Below are positions 34,277 through 45,598 of a DNA stretch of 64,000 nucleotides, piece by piece. The notes below the pieces were generated by a model that was given only the letters and a program-made list of their open reading frames with translations, ran no database searches and had not been told where the DNA came from. Origin of the DNA: Patellaria atrata CBS 101060 (taxonomy: Eukaryota > Ascomycota > Dothideomycetes > Patellariales > Patellariaceae); contig MU006089.1 in the NCBI GenBank assembly GCA_010093705.1, positions 2,591,561 through 2,655,560 of the forward strand. Direction: 5' to 3'. Within the stretch, counting starts at the first letter, position 1, and each line of letters opens with the position of its first letter. The position numbers were made by a program, and so were the translations under genes.

Positions 34277-36445
34277 ATGGCGGAGATTCAGAATGCCTCT
34301 ACAACTCAAGCTACCGGTACTTGGACGTTTGACAATGTACCGGACTTTCCTTCTCGATCAGAGACAATGGCTACCAGATCCTCCGTTAGCAGCGACGCTT
34401 CGGAACTCAGGACTACCTTTTTTGGTTCCTGTCCAGTCTGTCACCATCTGCATAACAAAATGAACATCACCCTCCCACGAAGACCTCAAGACTTCGAAAC
34501 AATTCGTTGCGAGAACACACAATGTAGATCAAGGCTATTTGGATTAGGAGGCAATTCATCACACTCATCCTTTGCTTCGCAAGAAACAATCATGACAGCA
34601 ACTATCACTCGGCCTAGCACTCGTTCCAGGCAACCATATGTCATATGTACCAATGATCCCTCTACTATTAGTGCATTAGCGACTTCCGTTCTTCAGACCA
34701 GTGGTCTAGACAGGATCACAGAAGATCCACGTTCACCTATTTCTCCAACATCACCGGTTTCCCCAAACGTTGTCCAACCAATACTTTCTGTCGAAGTACC
34801 ATCCCGCAGTCCGTCCAATTCTCGACGTGGGCAAGAGTCTACGGCTACTGAGGTTGCCTCCGGAGATCCCGAACATCTTTCACCAATACCCACCCCAAAC
34901 AAACCCAGGTCACTGCAATCTTCTCAACGTACTGCTACGGCCACCGACATAGAGACCAAGCAAAGTAAACGTAGATTAACAAAAATCAAGACTTTTGCAA
35001 AGGGTATCTTACGTTCTCGCTTCGGTCTTGAGGTTCATGTTCGCCGCATAAGAGGAAACATGGTCGATGACGACCAATCACCGGTCGATGTCGTCAACAT
35101 ATCCCATCTGGAACCCCAAATTGCAATCTCACCGCCGAACGTGGTGCAAGGCATGGGAAATCTACAAGAGATGTCGAACACCTTATCCTCTATGGGGCGT
35201 GAAGAGCAACCGTCTCATCCCTCCAGTACTATGATCAATGAGACTACAGAAGGCTTGAACAATTCAACCGAGACTGCCATTCATCCACCAATGCCCCCAA
35301 CCACGACAGGTACTCCGGGGCTTGACGACGTTTCGAATCCAACCCAGGAAGATGAGTTGAGAGCAGCACGTCAACAACGCACCAAAGAGTTTCGACGAGA
35401 GAGAACCGAAGTAGCAAAACGCATGTGGTCACGGTGCGAATGCAATGGAGATTGCTCACATTGTGCTCATGGGTCAGTAACATCCAGTCGTGCAACTACA
35501 CGGCGCTCATTGAGGATCTCGGAGATACCTGATCCTTTCCCGCAACTGAACCGCGATCGTGACTTCGGGGAAAGGCGTTCAGTGATAGCATCTCAGGACT
35601 GGGGTTACGATGCAGCACCTCGAAGATCTGTCGAATTAAGCGGTGTCGGCGATCACTTCGAAACTAATCGAAGCCCTCGTTCTTCTCTTTATACCAGTCG
35701 TACTAATCCCAGTTTGCGAACTTTGTTCGCACGAAATCGACAAAGTTTCGCTACATTGGCTACTCGATCTTCGACCCTGGTTGGAACCGATAATGAGAGT
35801 CTTTATGAATCTTTGAGCAGGAGAGCAACAAACACACCTCCGCCACCAGTCCCCACCCCGCCTCCAAATGCGCAAGGTCATACGTATCCGCCCTCCTATT
35901 CATCATCTCCTTCATCACCGGTAACACCATTACATCCTCTTCGAACCACAGTCGACAGCCCTAGGGATATCGACGCAGATCGGACACCTACCCAGCAAGA
36001 TGCTGCTCATGCACTTCTAGTACTCGAAGGACGGGAAGCATCTCCAGCCGACTCTATCACCCCGACGCAAGGTGCTCGCACTACAGATGTTCTAGCGCAC
36101 TTACCTACACCTGACCAAAGGACACCGACTCGACAAATAGATGTTACACACTTTGACGATGAAGCTCGTCATCCCTCTACCGTTTCCTATACTAGCTCAA
36201 CTAGTTCCCCTTTCGACGAAATTGATTTCGTTGATGGGTTCCGTCGCGGCTTTGGTTTTCATGATTTCATAGCTCTTGGACATGACGGACCGATTACTCG
36301 CCAAAGGAGCACTACGGTCATCGCGGTTGGTGATCGTGGGGGAATATCACTTCAACCTGCTCTAGTGAATGGTGACAGGCGCTTGAGCGAGGATGTTCCT
36401 CTTGACGATCCGAATTTCATCATCGCCGTTTTACCAATTAACTGA
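34277..36445 (+). CDS. Unrecognised Ser/Thr/Pro-rich protein with Cys pairs
   Basis: Open frame of 722 codons starting at ATG 34277, MAEIQNASTTQ (the frame extends upstream only from non-ATG codons). Near the N-terminus CPVCHHLHNK and IRCENTQC form a CxxC...CxxxxC set that could bind one zinc ion (about residues 53-84). A second Cys cluster, RCECNGDCSHCAHG, lies near residue 400. The rest is low-complexity and Arg/Ser/Thr/Pro-rich, with a PPPPVPTPPP run near residue 540. The C-terminal 70 residues (FDEIDFVDGFRRGFGFHDF) are more structured-looking. No named family was recognised. Uncharacterised proteins with an N-terminal zinc-ribbon-like motif and a long disordered tail are frequent in filamentous ascomycetes. 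Confidence 0.7.
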   Translation: MAEIQNASTTQATGTWTFDNVPDFPSRSETMATRSSVSSDASELRTTFFGSCPVCHHLHNKMNITLPRRPQDFETIRCENTQCRSRLFGLGGNSSHSSFASQETIMTATITRPSTRSRQPYVICTNDPSTISALATSVLQTSGLDRITEDPRSPISPTSPVSPNVVQPILSVEVPSRSPSNSRRGQESTATEVASGDPEHLSPIPTPNKPRSLQSSQRTATATDIETKQSKRRLTKIKTFAKGILRSRFGLEVHVRRIRGNMVDDDQSPVDVVNISHLEPQIAISPPNVVQGMGNLQEMSNTLSSMGREEQPSHPSSTMINETTEGLNNSTETAIHPPMPPTTTGTPGLDDVSNPTQEDELRAARQQRTKEFRRERTEVAKRMWSRCECNGDCSHCAHGSVTSSRATTRRSLRISEIPDPFPQLNRDRDFGERRSVIASQDWGYDAAPRRSVELSGVGDHFETNRSPRSSLYTSRTNPSLRTLFARNRQSFATLATRSSTLVGTDNESLYESLSRRATNTPPPPVPTPPPNAQGHTYPPSYSSSPSSPVTPLHPLRTTVDSPRDIDADRTPTQQDAAHALLVLEGREASPADSITPTQGARTTDVLAHLPTPDQRTPTRQIDVTHFDDEARHPSTVSYTSSTSSPFDEIDFVDGFRRGFGFHDFIALGHDGPITRQRSTTVIAVGDRGGISLQPALVNGDRRLSEDVPLDDPNFIIAVLPIN

Positions 36446-37259
36446 AACTTCCCGTTGCTCAGGGGTTCCCCCTTTCTCTTATTCTAGTACTTCTTGGTCT
36501 CGCTCTCGGATCTGTCTTGTAAGATAAGCGATGGAATGTCTTTTTCGCTTCTATTTTCTTACGTTCAAGGCACGCGATGCGAGGGGATTGAGTGTTCTGC
36601 TTTTCACTCTTGAGGCCTTTTCTGTTATTGATACCTCACGTCGAGCACTATTTCATTCCAACTCTTTCTTCGTCTCACTGATTACGGGGTTCGGCTCATC
36701 TTATTTCCTAAGCTGGAATGTTCGAAACTTAGTTCACTAGATCTCCTTTCGACCTTCACTCTCATTTTGGCGTCTTAGATCGTTTCGGTAATCTTTTGGG
36801 CGGCGATATGATACTCCGTGCTTATGAAAATGAGAATAATACCCCCCCGTCTTCTCTGTGCTTTGTAATTTTGAGGTGCTTGTTGGTAGAAGGCAGGCGC
36901 GAGCTACTGGTACTTATATCCCAAATGTGACGAAAATTGATGTCGTGGTTAGTTTCTTAGGTTGTAGTTTGGTGATAGGTCACAATAGGATGGTTACATA
37001 TTTTATCTTCGGGAGATTATTTCACTATACTTAGAGCTATACTCACAAACATATCCTTCCACACTTTTTAAGAATCTCATATATAAAATAAACAATACAC
37101 AATATACTTCTCGTTCAAAAATCAACAGTTTGATATAGTTATACTTACGCAAAATACAAAAACCCCCTCCCCCGACACCTTGCACAAACAACGCTAACAG
37201 TCCGATGCCTCATCCTCCTCCCGTCATTGTCGTCCACACAACACCCTTGACACACATCT
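36446..37259. other. Intergenic, AT-rich
   Basis: Contains the 3' end of the preceding gene and an AT-rich stretch (37000-37145). No gene recognised. Composition switches sharply to GC-rich at about 37320. Confidence 0.5.
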
Positions 37260-37886
37260 TTATCCGATAGCCGCATCGACGATCCACAGCACGACCTCCC
37301 TATCAATCCATCTGGCAGCGCGCGGGATCGCGGGACCGTATACACCCCACTCCTCCTCCGGCAGCAGCGAGCCGTCTACTCCCACACCTCGACTCGGGGA
37401 TGCCAGGGGTGCGCGTTCCAGGGATCTCGCGCGCGGGGTGGGGTCGTGGTGTCTGGATTCCGATCCCGAAGATCTGGGGAGGGGGTTAGATGCGGATGGT
37501 GTGAATCTGACGGCGGGGGAAAGGGGGAGGGGAAGGGATGGTCTAATCTTGGTGGGGAGTATGTGATGTGGAAGGGTAGGTTTCGGTGGGATGCAGACGG
37601 CTTTTGGGGTGATGGAGCGTTCCGATGTATTCCTTGAACTGGCATATGCGCTGGAGGCGACGGTGATCGGGGTTTACGCTGCTTGGTGGGTCGTGAACGT
37701 GAACGGGACCGTCGAGGGCTTACCGTCGGATATGGTGCGAGCGGAGAGCGCCGCGACCGGCTGCGCGGTCGTCAGGCGGGGAATGCATATGACCGCGGTG
37801 AAGGGGCCACATGTAAGTCGGTGGTAGTTCGATCCGATCGTTGCGGAAGGATCGAATGTACCCGTCTCGCCCGTCACGGCAACTGG
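37260..37886 (-). pseudogene. GC-rich frame continuing the OTU-like gene after its stop
   Basis: Directly downstream of the TAG that ends the gene at 37887, the same minus-strand frame stays open for 209 codons except for one TAA at 37676-37674. It ends at TAA 37262-37260 with LPEEEWGVYGPAIPRAARW and IDREVVLWIVDAAIG, which look like a genuine protein C-terminus. Both stops would be glutamine codons (CAG, CAA) before a C-to-T change. The region is much richer in GC than the preceding part, and GC-rich DNA produces chance open frames on all strands, so this may be accidental. No family recognised. Confidence 0.3.
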
Positions 37887-38576
37887 CTATTCTGACTCGG
37901 GTTCACTGGAAGAATCTCTAGAAGCGGCCCTTCTGTTAAGAACCCATTGAGCCACTACGGTTTCATCTAATCCCACGGCGGACCAGTGGTTGAACGCGTC
38001 CCAACTACCAGGTCCAGCCATTGCATTGTCGTTCGTGAGCCATATCGTGCCCGTCGGTGTGACTCCACTGATAGGATTATAGATCACGATATCATATGAC
38101 GGCTGGTACTCGCGGGTCCAGTTCCGATTCACGGTCCCAAGTTGCCACACGGTACCCTCTGGGGAATCTAATAAGCTGAGAACGATCCTCAAAGTATTGA
38201 AATCAAAGTTGTCCTCAGCTGTGACCGCGCCTGCTAACTCTCTCCAGGTTTCTTCATCTAACCAACCAAATCGATCTAACCAATTGGAGACGGCATCCAG
38301 GAACTGGGGTGAGTACTTGAGATCCAAGAGCTCCTGGAAAGAGGGGAGTGGATCCGGCCGTCCAGCGTCGTATATAGCGCTTGCGAGACTGATCTCGAGC
38401 GCGTATAAGCCACAGTGGAAATTTTTACTGGGCGTGTCTTGTTCGCAGAACCCTCTGCATATATAGGAATAAAGATTCTCAATATGTTCCAGCTTACCCC
38501 TTAACCGAATCGCATTTTCTGTCTGGTCAATGAAGTCGGGGAAGTCGACAGTTATACAATCACCTGTCTCAGACAT
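37887..38576 (-). CDS. Hypothetical protein, candidate papain/OTU-like fold
   Basis: 229 codons from ATG 38576 (MSETGDC; the open frame reaches GTG 38627). No introns. It contains NFHCGLYALEISL, with a cysteine at the start of a helix, then PSFQELLDL, FDFNTLRIVLSLL, TIWLTND and NHWSAVG. This Cys-helix...Asn-Asp...His-Trp order is like that of papain-fold deubiquitinase-type proteins (OTU and relatives) found as orphan genes in fungi. The assignment is an inference from motif order only; no search was possible. It could equally be an unrelated fold. The C-terminus is acidic (SRDSSSEPESE). The frame continues beyond its TAG into a GC-rich stretch listed separately. Confidence 0.55.
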   Translation of the reverse strand: MSETGDCITVDFPDFIDQTENAIRLRGKLEHIENLYSYICRGFCEQDTPSKNFHCGLYALEISLASAIYDAGRPDPLPSFQELLDLKYSPQFLDAVSNWLDRFGWLDEETWRELAGAVTAEDNFDFNTLRIVLSLLDSPEGTVWQLGTVNRNWTREYQPSYDIVIYNPISGVTPTGTIWLTNDNAMAGPGSWDAFNHWSAVGLDETVVAQWVLNRRAASRDSSSEPESE

Positions 38577-40049
38577 GGTGGGCGGATTTACTTTTCCTTG
38601 TTTTTGATAATTATCTGTGCCCGACACTAATAATTGTGTGTATTCGATAATATCGCGTACACGTGGAGAACAAGGATCGATGTTGACGCTGTGAGATACA
38701 GGCGCTTCAGCTGTATATATAGTCGAGGACGAAGGCGTGGATATGAAGACAATGCCATTATACTCAGGACCGAGATTGAAAGATGAAAGAAAAACAATGA
38801 ATTGAATGGAAGACTTGTGCAGGTTATAGAGTGATCAGCGCAACCAGCATTAACGTAGTTGTGAGAGGGGTTGATGGTCTATTCGAACTTCAAATGTCGT
38901 TAAGCATGGGCTTGAGCTTTCTTGATATAAAGAATTCTTGCTGAGTTCTAAGAGATGAGGATTATGGTACAGATAACTAGAATATATAGTCAGAGAAGAT
39001 AGACCTGGCGCTTCATCGTTGCATCTGTTTTACTATATCGCGCGAGAGACTTGCGTCTACTTGAGATGACCCAAATGCAATTAACATCCTAGCCATGGGG
39101 TTACTGATAAGACGGAATATATGAGACCCTCATATTCGCAAGTCTTTCCTCTCTAGGAAAAAAAGAGTTTTAAGAGCTTACATTCGAAGACAAAGGAGAC
39201 CTGACCAGACAAACCTATAATTGAAGTAAATAAAGAGACTTCAAACAAGACATGACATGTAAACTACTTCTTGAAATATTTCTGCATCCGGTAACTGCTT
39301 GTGTGTAATTAGGGCAGACATTTACCACGTAGGATTTCTGTTCGAGACACGTGAATGCAAGCTTGAAAATCCTTTGTTTGGGTTGTTCTTCCGTCTCAGA
39401 GCGTGATCTAGTCTATAGTGAACATAGAACCATCTGACGGGATGAACTATCTCACAGTACGGTTCTGCGTTGTTTTACCTCATCACAAAGAGACTGATTG
39501 ATCAACCTGAGTCAGATCCAGAGCTTAGAATACACTATACTCACCTACAGTACCAGTATCGGTTACAATGAGTTTTCGTAAGGTGATGGAATAGATGGAA
39601 AAGATAGAATGCTTGACGGATTTGTATTGAAGGAAGATCAAACTACCTCAGAAGCACAAGCACAAGCCTTAACCCGAGATCTTGGCACGAAAGGTCCAAA
39701 GGAATTCTTTAAAACGGCGTGATTTTTTTGATTTATTCCCTTAACGGTAAGTAGAATAAGAAACCGATTTACTTATCTAAATCTCCGAGAAATATCTCGA
39801 AGATTCGTGTGCGACATCAATTTTTGGATAAGGTAGTAGAAATGAAGTTTCTGAATTCTTGATAAAAGAGCGAAAGACGTGCAGGAGTTGTGAATGAAAT
39901 CAGGTGCGTCGCTCTAACCGAAAACGGCTCGGCCTGGGCGGTACCTTGGCCTCCTTCATCCCTAACATCAACCGTCTGGCTTTGTATAGAACAACATTAA
40001 CTTCTCGCTCCTTTGACAGCATGATACAATTACATCTTACTGAGAGACA
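38577..40049. other. Intergenic, AT-rich, no gene seen
   Basis: About 1.5 kb of AT-rich sequence between the OTU-like gene (minus) and the decayed antiporter (plus), so possibly promoter for both. TATATATAG lies at 38714-38722. No repeat recognised. Confidence 0.5.
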
Positions 40050-41854
40050 ATGGGGAGTAGCAGTGATGCGGCATTACCATATCACAAGCCAGGCATTGTA
40101 ACCACCCTGATCCTAGGAGCTTTCATACTACTTTTAAACCTTCTGAAACCATGTCATTGACAAAATCCTCTACTGCGGCCTTCCAGGCCAAATATTTCTA
40201 GGTATCGCCTTTGGAATTCCAGGGGCAAATTGGCTAGGTAGAAAAACTGGACATGTAGTCGTTCAGCTTGGATACCTTGGGCTATTGCTTCTTGTCTATG
40301 AGAGTATATCTACTAATCTCTATCTAACATTCATAGCTCTGACTACTCTAGGCGATTTGCTCACATCTTTCGAATAGCTGAATCTGGCGTCGCATTGACT
40401 TATATAACCCTACCGGTCGGACTGTCATACGTCCTTATGAGCTTGAGCAATGCCACTTCACTCCAGGCATTTGCGGCGGGAGCTGCACTATGCTCAACGG
40501 GTTTAGGGACTACTTTCGCTGTCCTTTCCGTTACCAGTTTGGTAACCACTCGTATAGGGGTTGTCCTAACTAGTGCGGCCATGATGGATGATGTTGTAGG
40601 ACTCGTGATAGTTCAAGTGATTTCGAATCTGGGCAGTTCAGCATCTTCGTTCAAGAGCACGACTGTGATCAGACCCATCTTTGTATCTCTTGCATTTGCA
40701 GTAGCAGTTCCGTTAGTAGCTCGTCTGGTAGTGCGGTCACTGTCGATATGGTCGAATGCGAAAAAGAAGAAGAACCCGTCCAGTCGGTTCAATCAAAACT
40801 TACTTAACCCATACGCGGCCCGTATCATCCATACAGCTATTCTGTTAGGTATGATTACGGCAACGAGCTATACAGGTACAGCTAATCTCTTCACGGCCTA
40901 CCCGTCAGGAGCAGCGGTAAGTTGGTGGGATTCCGAGGTAACTCATCCTCAGTCCCGTAATGGGACGCCGCAGACTTCAGAACGTATTCAATTGATTCCT
41001 TGAGCCCGAATACGAGTAGGAGGAGCTCTAGGATAGAGAATCAACAGGAATTTTCCCGCAACCAATCGCCGAGAGATAGCATCCATTCAAGAGCCGATAC
41101 CAGTCCTGATTCGACGAGTGGACCAAACATCTTCCACACGTTCTACACCCAACCTCTAAGACGTATCTTTACCCCTTTTTTCTTCGTAAGTACCCACCCC
41201 ATTCTCTCTCACCCCCCATAAGGTCAACATTGCATTCCATAGGCCTCAATCGGTTTCCCAGTCCCAATAACCCGCATGTTCTCCGCTCCCATCAGCTGGA
41301 AAGGCATCGTCTATACAATCCTAATGTTCATATCCAAGCTCGCCTGCGGCCTCTGGCTAATCCGCACACCCCGGCCTAACTCCCCCCAAGACCATCATCA
41401 ACAAATAGAAAACAAATACCAGGCGCCACTCCCAACCCAACCCCCCTTCTCCAGACTCAACAGCAAGATCTTCCTCCATCGAAGTCCCCGACCGCTCGCA
41501 GAGCAATTCCCCCCGCAAACCGGCGCCAATCCGCTCACACACTTCCCAGTCGCCGCAATAACATCATACCCCCGACGCACCGAAGCCGCTCTTCCTCTAA
41601 CCCGGCCTCATCCTCGGCTGCGCCATGACCGCCCGAGGCGAAATCGGCTTCCTGATCTCCGCACTGGCAGAGAGTAACGGCATCTTCGGCTCCGAGCCGA
41701 ACTCGCCCATCTTCCTCGAAGTGACGGGGGGGTTATCTTGTGTACGGTTGTTGGACCTATCTGCGTTGGTGCGCTGGTGAGGAGGGTTAAGAAGTTGCAG
41801 GGGGAGGCGGAGAGGGGGAGGAGGGATGTGCTGCGGGTGTGGGGTGTGGATTAG
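40050..41854 (+). pseudogene. CPA2-type cation/proton antiporter (Kha1/KefB-like), decayed
   Basis: Reads as a fungal monovalent cation/H+ antiporter from ATG 40050 (MGSSSDAALPYHKPGIVTTL) to VRRVKKLQGEAERG and a TAG at 41854. Family blocks include IFLGIAFGIPGANWLG, VVVQLGYLGLLLLVYE, LQAFAAGAALCSTGLGTT and LTSAAMMDDVVGLV. FASIGFPVPITRMFSAPISWKGIVYTILM and AMTARGEIGFLISALAESNGIFG are found further on. At least four frame changes lie between them: near 40145, 40370, 41000 and in the run of seven G at about 41725. An additional change lies in the 41380-41610 loop. One intron (GTAAGTACC...TTCCATAG, about 41188-41242) is intact and joins FFF to ASIGF. The 3' third is GC-rich. Host gene in decay, unless the indels are sequencing errors. 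Confidence 0.8.
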
Positions 41855-42398
41855 GGGGGGTGATGTGGTGTTATGATGTTAGCACAGTTTATCTGTTCTA
41901 GTCTTAAGTGGGCTCTATTCACTTGAAAGGGGTATATGGCGTATCTGACATGTGAAGATCAACTGCATAATTGGGAAATAAAACAGTAAACAAGCTTCAA
42001 ACGATGCGAAGAGAAAAACTTAGAATTTATCTGATGGAAGGTGGTATCGGTCGAAGGGGGAATGTCACTTTTGGGAGCAGGTGGTGTGGACCTCACTTCA
42101 GTCTGTTTTCAACTTCAGTTCTCGTTCCACTTCGTCCTTAGTTCCGTTCGATTCCACATCAATTACTCCTCACATACTCTTACAACAGACAGTGGGTGTT
42201 TGTTGCCACGCCATATACCCAACATCACTCTCTTTCCGTCTGGTTTGCTAGTGTGTGTGTTTATATCCATCTCGAATACTTTACCCTCGAGTACTTCATC
42301 TTGCCTCGACTTTCTCATCACTATTCTTCGAGCGTCTATCATCAAGCAGACATCGCATCTTCGATCAATACCTCAAACCATACCACGCTTTAATCACA
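41855..42398. other. Intergenic region and pyrimidine-rich leader
   Basis: 544 bases. From about 42110 the sequence is rich in C and T (TTCCACTTCG, CTCTTACAAC and similar), as in fungal 5' leaders, leading to the ATG at 42399. Confidence 0.5.
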
Positions 42399-43443
42399 AT
42401 GCCAACGCTTCCCAATTTCATTAGTGTGAACCTTGTCGGTTATCAAGGGCCCCAGAGAACTCTTGGACATACCTACTTAAACGTGAGTGACTGGAAGGCC
42501 AGGCGGGATTTGAACGACATGGTTGCCCCTCTCTCCATTGCAGAAGTCGAAGTTGACAAGTATGCTATGGGCACCGATGAAACTCGCGGTCTCAGGGTTG
42601 GTATGAGGCCGAGGGCAGCTCCTACCGTCAGGTCAAAGGGAGGGAAGGCCAGCGGCAACAGTACTGCTAACAATGCTAAAGTTAGCATACCTTCCAAGGG
42701 AAGATCAATCGATACAGTGAAGGATTGGGCCATCATCCCGAAGGATGACAAAGCTCTTCGAGTGGTAGTTCGCGCTGATTCCGACGCAGTCGTTGTCGCT
42801 TACTTCGCTTTGGTGAATCCAGACGATCGCGGTCTCTGCGAGGCGGTCAAGATTGATTTGGAAGAGGTTTTTTTCGCCGCCGAATGCCGCGACGATGCTG
42901 AAACCATCAAGAATAAGCGTCGCAGCGGCTGGCTAGCGATCATTCACAATCATCTACCATGTCAAAACCGAAATACCTGGTCGGCATTCTTTCGTCTCAA
43001 TCGTTTCGACAGTGTCCGAAGTTGTTCAACGTTCAGATCGAGGCGCTCGTTAGGAGCCATACGCGTGGAGACCCAGAACCGTGGATCTCGGAATACGCCG
43101 CACTGTTCAATGGCAATTCAGATACGGTGAATGGTGAACAGTTGGCCCTCAACAAGCGGAATGTTCACGTCATAAAGAAGCTCATTTTGACGGGGACGAA
43201 CCAAGTTTGGCTCGGTACGTGGAGATCTTTGAACGAACAGTTGCAGCCGCAAAGAGCAAGCCGGCCGTACAAAATCAAGGTTTCGTACAGGATCAGGCTG
43301 AGGAGCAGGAAGAAGCTTACGTCCTGGAGGAGGTTGGCATGGAGGAGTGAGCAATTAATGCACATGTAAGTACCTTTTGGGAACGCTTCACAATCAGTTG
43401 CTAACGTTCCCATTGTTTTAGGAGACTGGCGCCAGAGATCTAG
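42399..43443 (+). CDS. Hypothetical protein, gene model uncertain
   Basis: ATG 42399 in good context (CACAATGCC). Exon 1, 42399-42866, encodes MPTLPNFISVNLVGYQGP, a basic linker (TVRSKGGKASGN) and VKDWAIIPKDDKALRVVVRADSDAVVVAYFALVNP. A phase-0 junction from GTTTTT at 42867 to CGCAG at 42925 gives a second exon with SKPKYLVGILSSQ, DPEPWISEYAALFNG and NKRNVHVIKK. From about 43170 another frame looks more protein-like: EAHFDGDEPSLARYVEIFERT and EEAYVLEEVGMEE, stop at 43350. This implies a one-base indel or a missed splice. The alternative, keeping the exon 2 frame, runs to 43365 and through a GTAAGT...TTTAG intron to RLAPEI and TAG 43443. No family recognised. Confidence 0.5.
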
Positions 43444-43835
43444 AGACGGCCTTCTTTCGGTGTTTTGCGAGTTTTGAGTACTCCTCTTCTGGGAGTTGAA
43501 AGGGGGAAACACTTGATTTGAGCTTTCTCCGTTATTATGTGCTTGCAAGATTTCAATTGTTCTGTGGCGTAAGCTTCCGAACAATACTACTGTTCCGGAG
43601 ATAGGAGTCTTTTTAGCATGTTGGTTTCAGCACTTTCCTTCAGTACTAGGGAGTTAACTTCAAGAGTAGATATGACTAAAAGCTAATACAATAGAGATAC
43701 TGTACGGATCTCTTCTTCACCAGTGATGTCTATTATCTCACAACCGTACACACCACTTGAGTCATCTCGTATGCTCTAGTTTTGCTATACGTCCGCCGAT
43801 CTACTTGAATCTGACCAATTGGACGGTTTCCGATG

Positions 43836-43907
43836 TTTCGTACTGTCAGTCATTATGTACGACTGGTATTACTATTCCACAGTTGGATCAGTTATACGGT
43901 TTCGTCA
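43836..43907. repeat. Degenerate 17-bp units, reverse orientation
   Basis: Units such as TTTCGTACTGTCAGTCA (43836), TTATGTACGACTGGTAT (43853) and GTTATACGGTTTCGTCA (43891) resemble TTTGTACGGTCGAGTCA. That is the reverse complement of the unit seen at 63757-63919. Further TACG/GTAC-rich half-units occur up to about 44020. The match is loose and judged by eye. Confidence 0.35.
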
Positions 43908-45325
43908 ATCATACAGTGGGTTTTGGAGTTCTCTTAGCGGTACCGTACCGTCACTTCTTCTATGGTACGTTCAGCTTTGTTAAGTCTCTGTACACTTATC
44001 GTACGCGACATCGTATAAAGCTTAAGTCGGTCAACTCCACTATTCCCTATCGTTTTTACTGTACTTCTATCATTCTCATAGGTTATAGTATCATTTATTG
44101 TCAATACGATCATACAAAAGTACAATGCGGTCTCCCCTTGTCTCCCTTCACTCTAAGTGGTATTTAGAGCTGTTGGGTACTGTTTATGGATTCGCTGATA
44201 TCGAGTATCGTCATCAACCAACGATGTCCTTGTTACTGGCACGAGGCGGTGTTTCTTCCTTTGAAGAAAAGCACACTCGGTATAGGGTTGTCAGAGCCGC
44301 AATAAACACCAGAAAATCGTTACAAACAGGTAGGAGAGAGGAATATAGATTGTTAGCCCAACCTTACTTAGATATCAACAGCTTCTCCGAGCAGATAAGG
44401 CGTGTTTGCAAATCTCGAGATATCAAACGAACATGCCAGTACACCCCTGCGTCGATTCTTTTACGTTCTTTCCAGACTATATGTATCTCTAATTACCAGT
44501 CTTCGACAATCGTACCTAAAGCATCACACTTTGAGGATCACGTTTTATGCGCTATTTCCACTTCGCTTCGCAGGAAATATATTGACCACCAGATACTGTT
44601 TTGACTTACTCTTACACTGTCTCATACGTCCCTCGCGTATTAGTAACATAGTTAAGTAAGTCATCTACAGACGAAGACCCTACGAGACGAGCACCTTGAT
44701 TAGAGACACAGGAGATAGTCAGTGAATAGAATCCTACGGATGCAGATCTCAAATGCAATGAGGATCGCATAACGATTATCCATATCTGCTACCTAGTAAA
44801 TGAGAATGGAAAGCTCGAAGAGATATGTATAGAGAAACCAAAAAAGGAACTATATGGAGACGATGATGTCGAGTGACCGACCGTATGGGATCGCTACATG
44901 TTCAACTTGGAAGCGCTCGTGCCAGAGCGCTAGATGTGACAATGTAGTATAGCTGTAGTAATCGTATTTTGACTATCTCTATTACTAACTACTAAGTGTG
45001 GAGATTAAGTTAAGGAACAATAATATCGTGGGCCGAATATCCGCATATAACAGCCCCGCCTTGCCAAGCCTCGGCCCGACTATCTTCCGTTTAACCAATC
45101 AGCGCTCAGAGATCTTTTCCGCGTCCGACCCGGCAAAGATCTCTTGCAAATAAACCAAACACTCAGCATAGGAAATACGGGATCAGCATCGTGACACGTC
45201 GTCACACTAGATATACGAAACGATAGACGTTCTGTGGGTTCCAATGAGCTGAATATCGAGACTCTCAAGAACAAGTGTTTATACCTTAACGTCCAAGGTT
45301 TCCCCCAGATATTTTTCTGCCAAGA

Positions 45326-45593
45326 ACTCCGGACATGGCCCGTGCGTCAACGCGGCTTCATTCGGTCATTCCGACATTCCCGTTCCGTCGACGGGCACGT
45401 GACGGGCTACGTCTCCTCGTCAGTCGTCAAAGAGAAACTGAACTTTTCATGCAATCTATATCGCACACGGATCATTAGGATTTTTAGTCCAGATCATGGA
45501 TATTCTAATGGATTGCTCAATTTCTAGCGGCTGAACAAAGTACAAAAAAAAAGAAGAAATCACGTCGTTTGAAACGATTTTGAGCATTGGGAA
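45326..45593. repeat. Diverged direct duplication, copy 1
   Basis: Starts ACTCCGGACATGGCCCGTGCGT, shown here as ACTCCGGACATGGC then CCGTGCGT, and ends in TTTGAGCATTGGGAAAG. Shares with copy 2 the head, AAAGAGAAACTGAAC, TATCGCACACGG, AGGATTTTTAGTC, an A-run and TTTTGAGCAT. It has about 60 extra bases (about 45368-45430) that copy 2 lacks. Confidence 0.75.
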
Positions 45594-45598
45594 AGAAA

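Noticed and set aside
43757-44604. Overlapping plus-strand open frames of 136 and 168 codons
   Set aside because: Composition follows the TAC/GTAC-rich repeat sequence; no hydrophobic pattern, motif or splice logic suggests a real protein.
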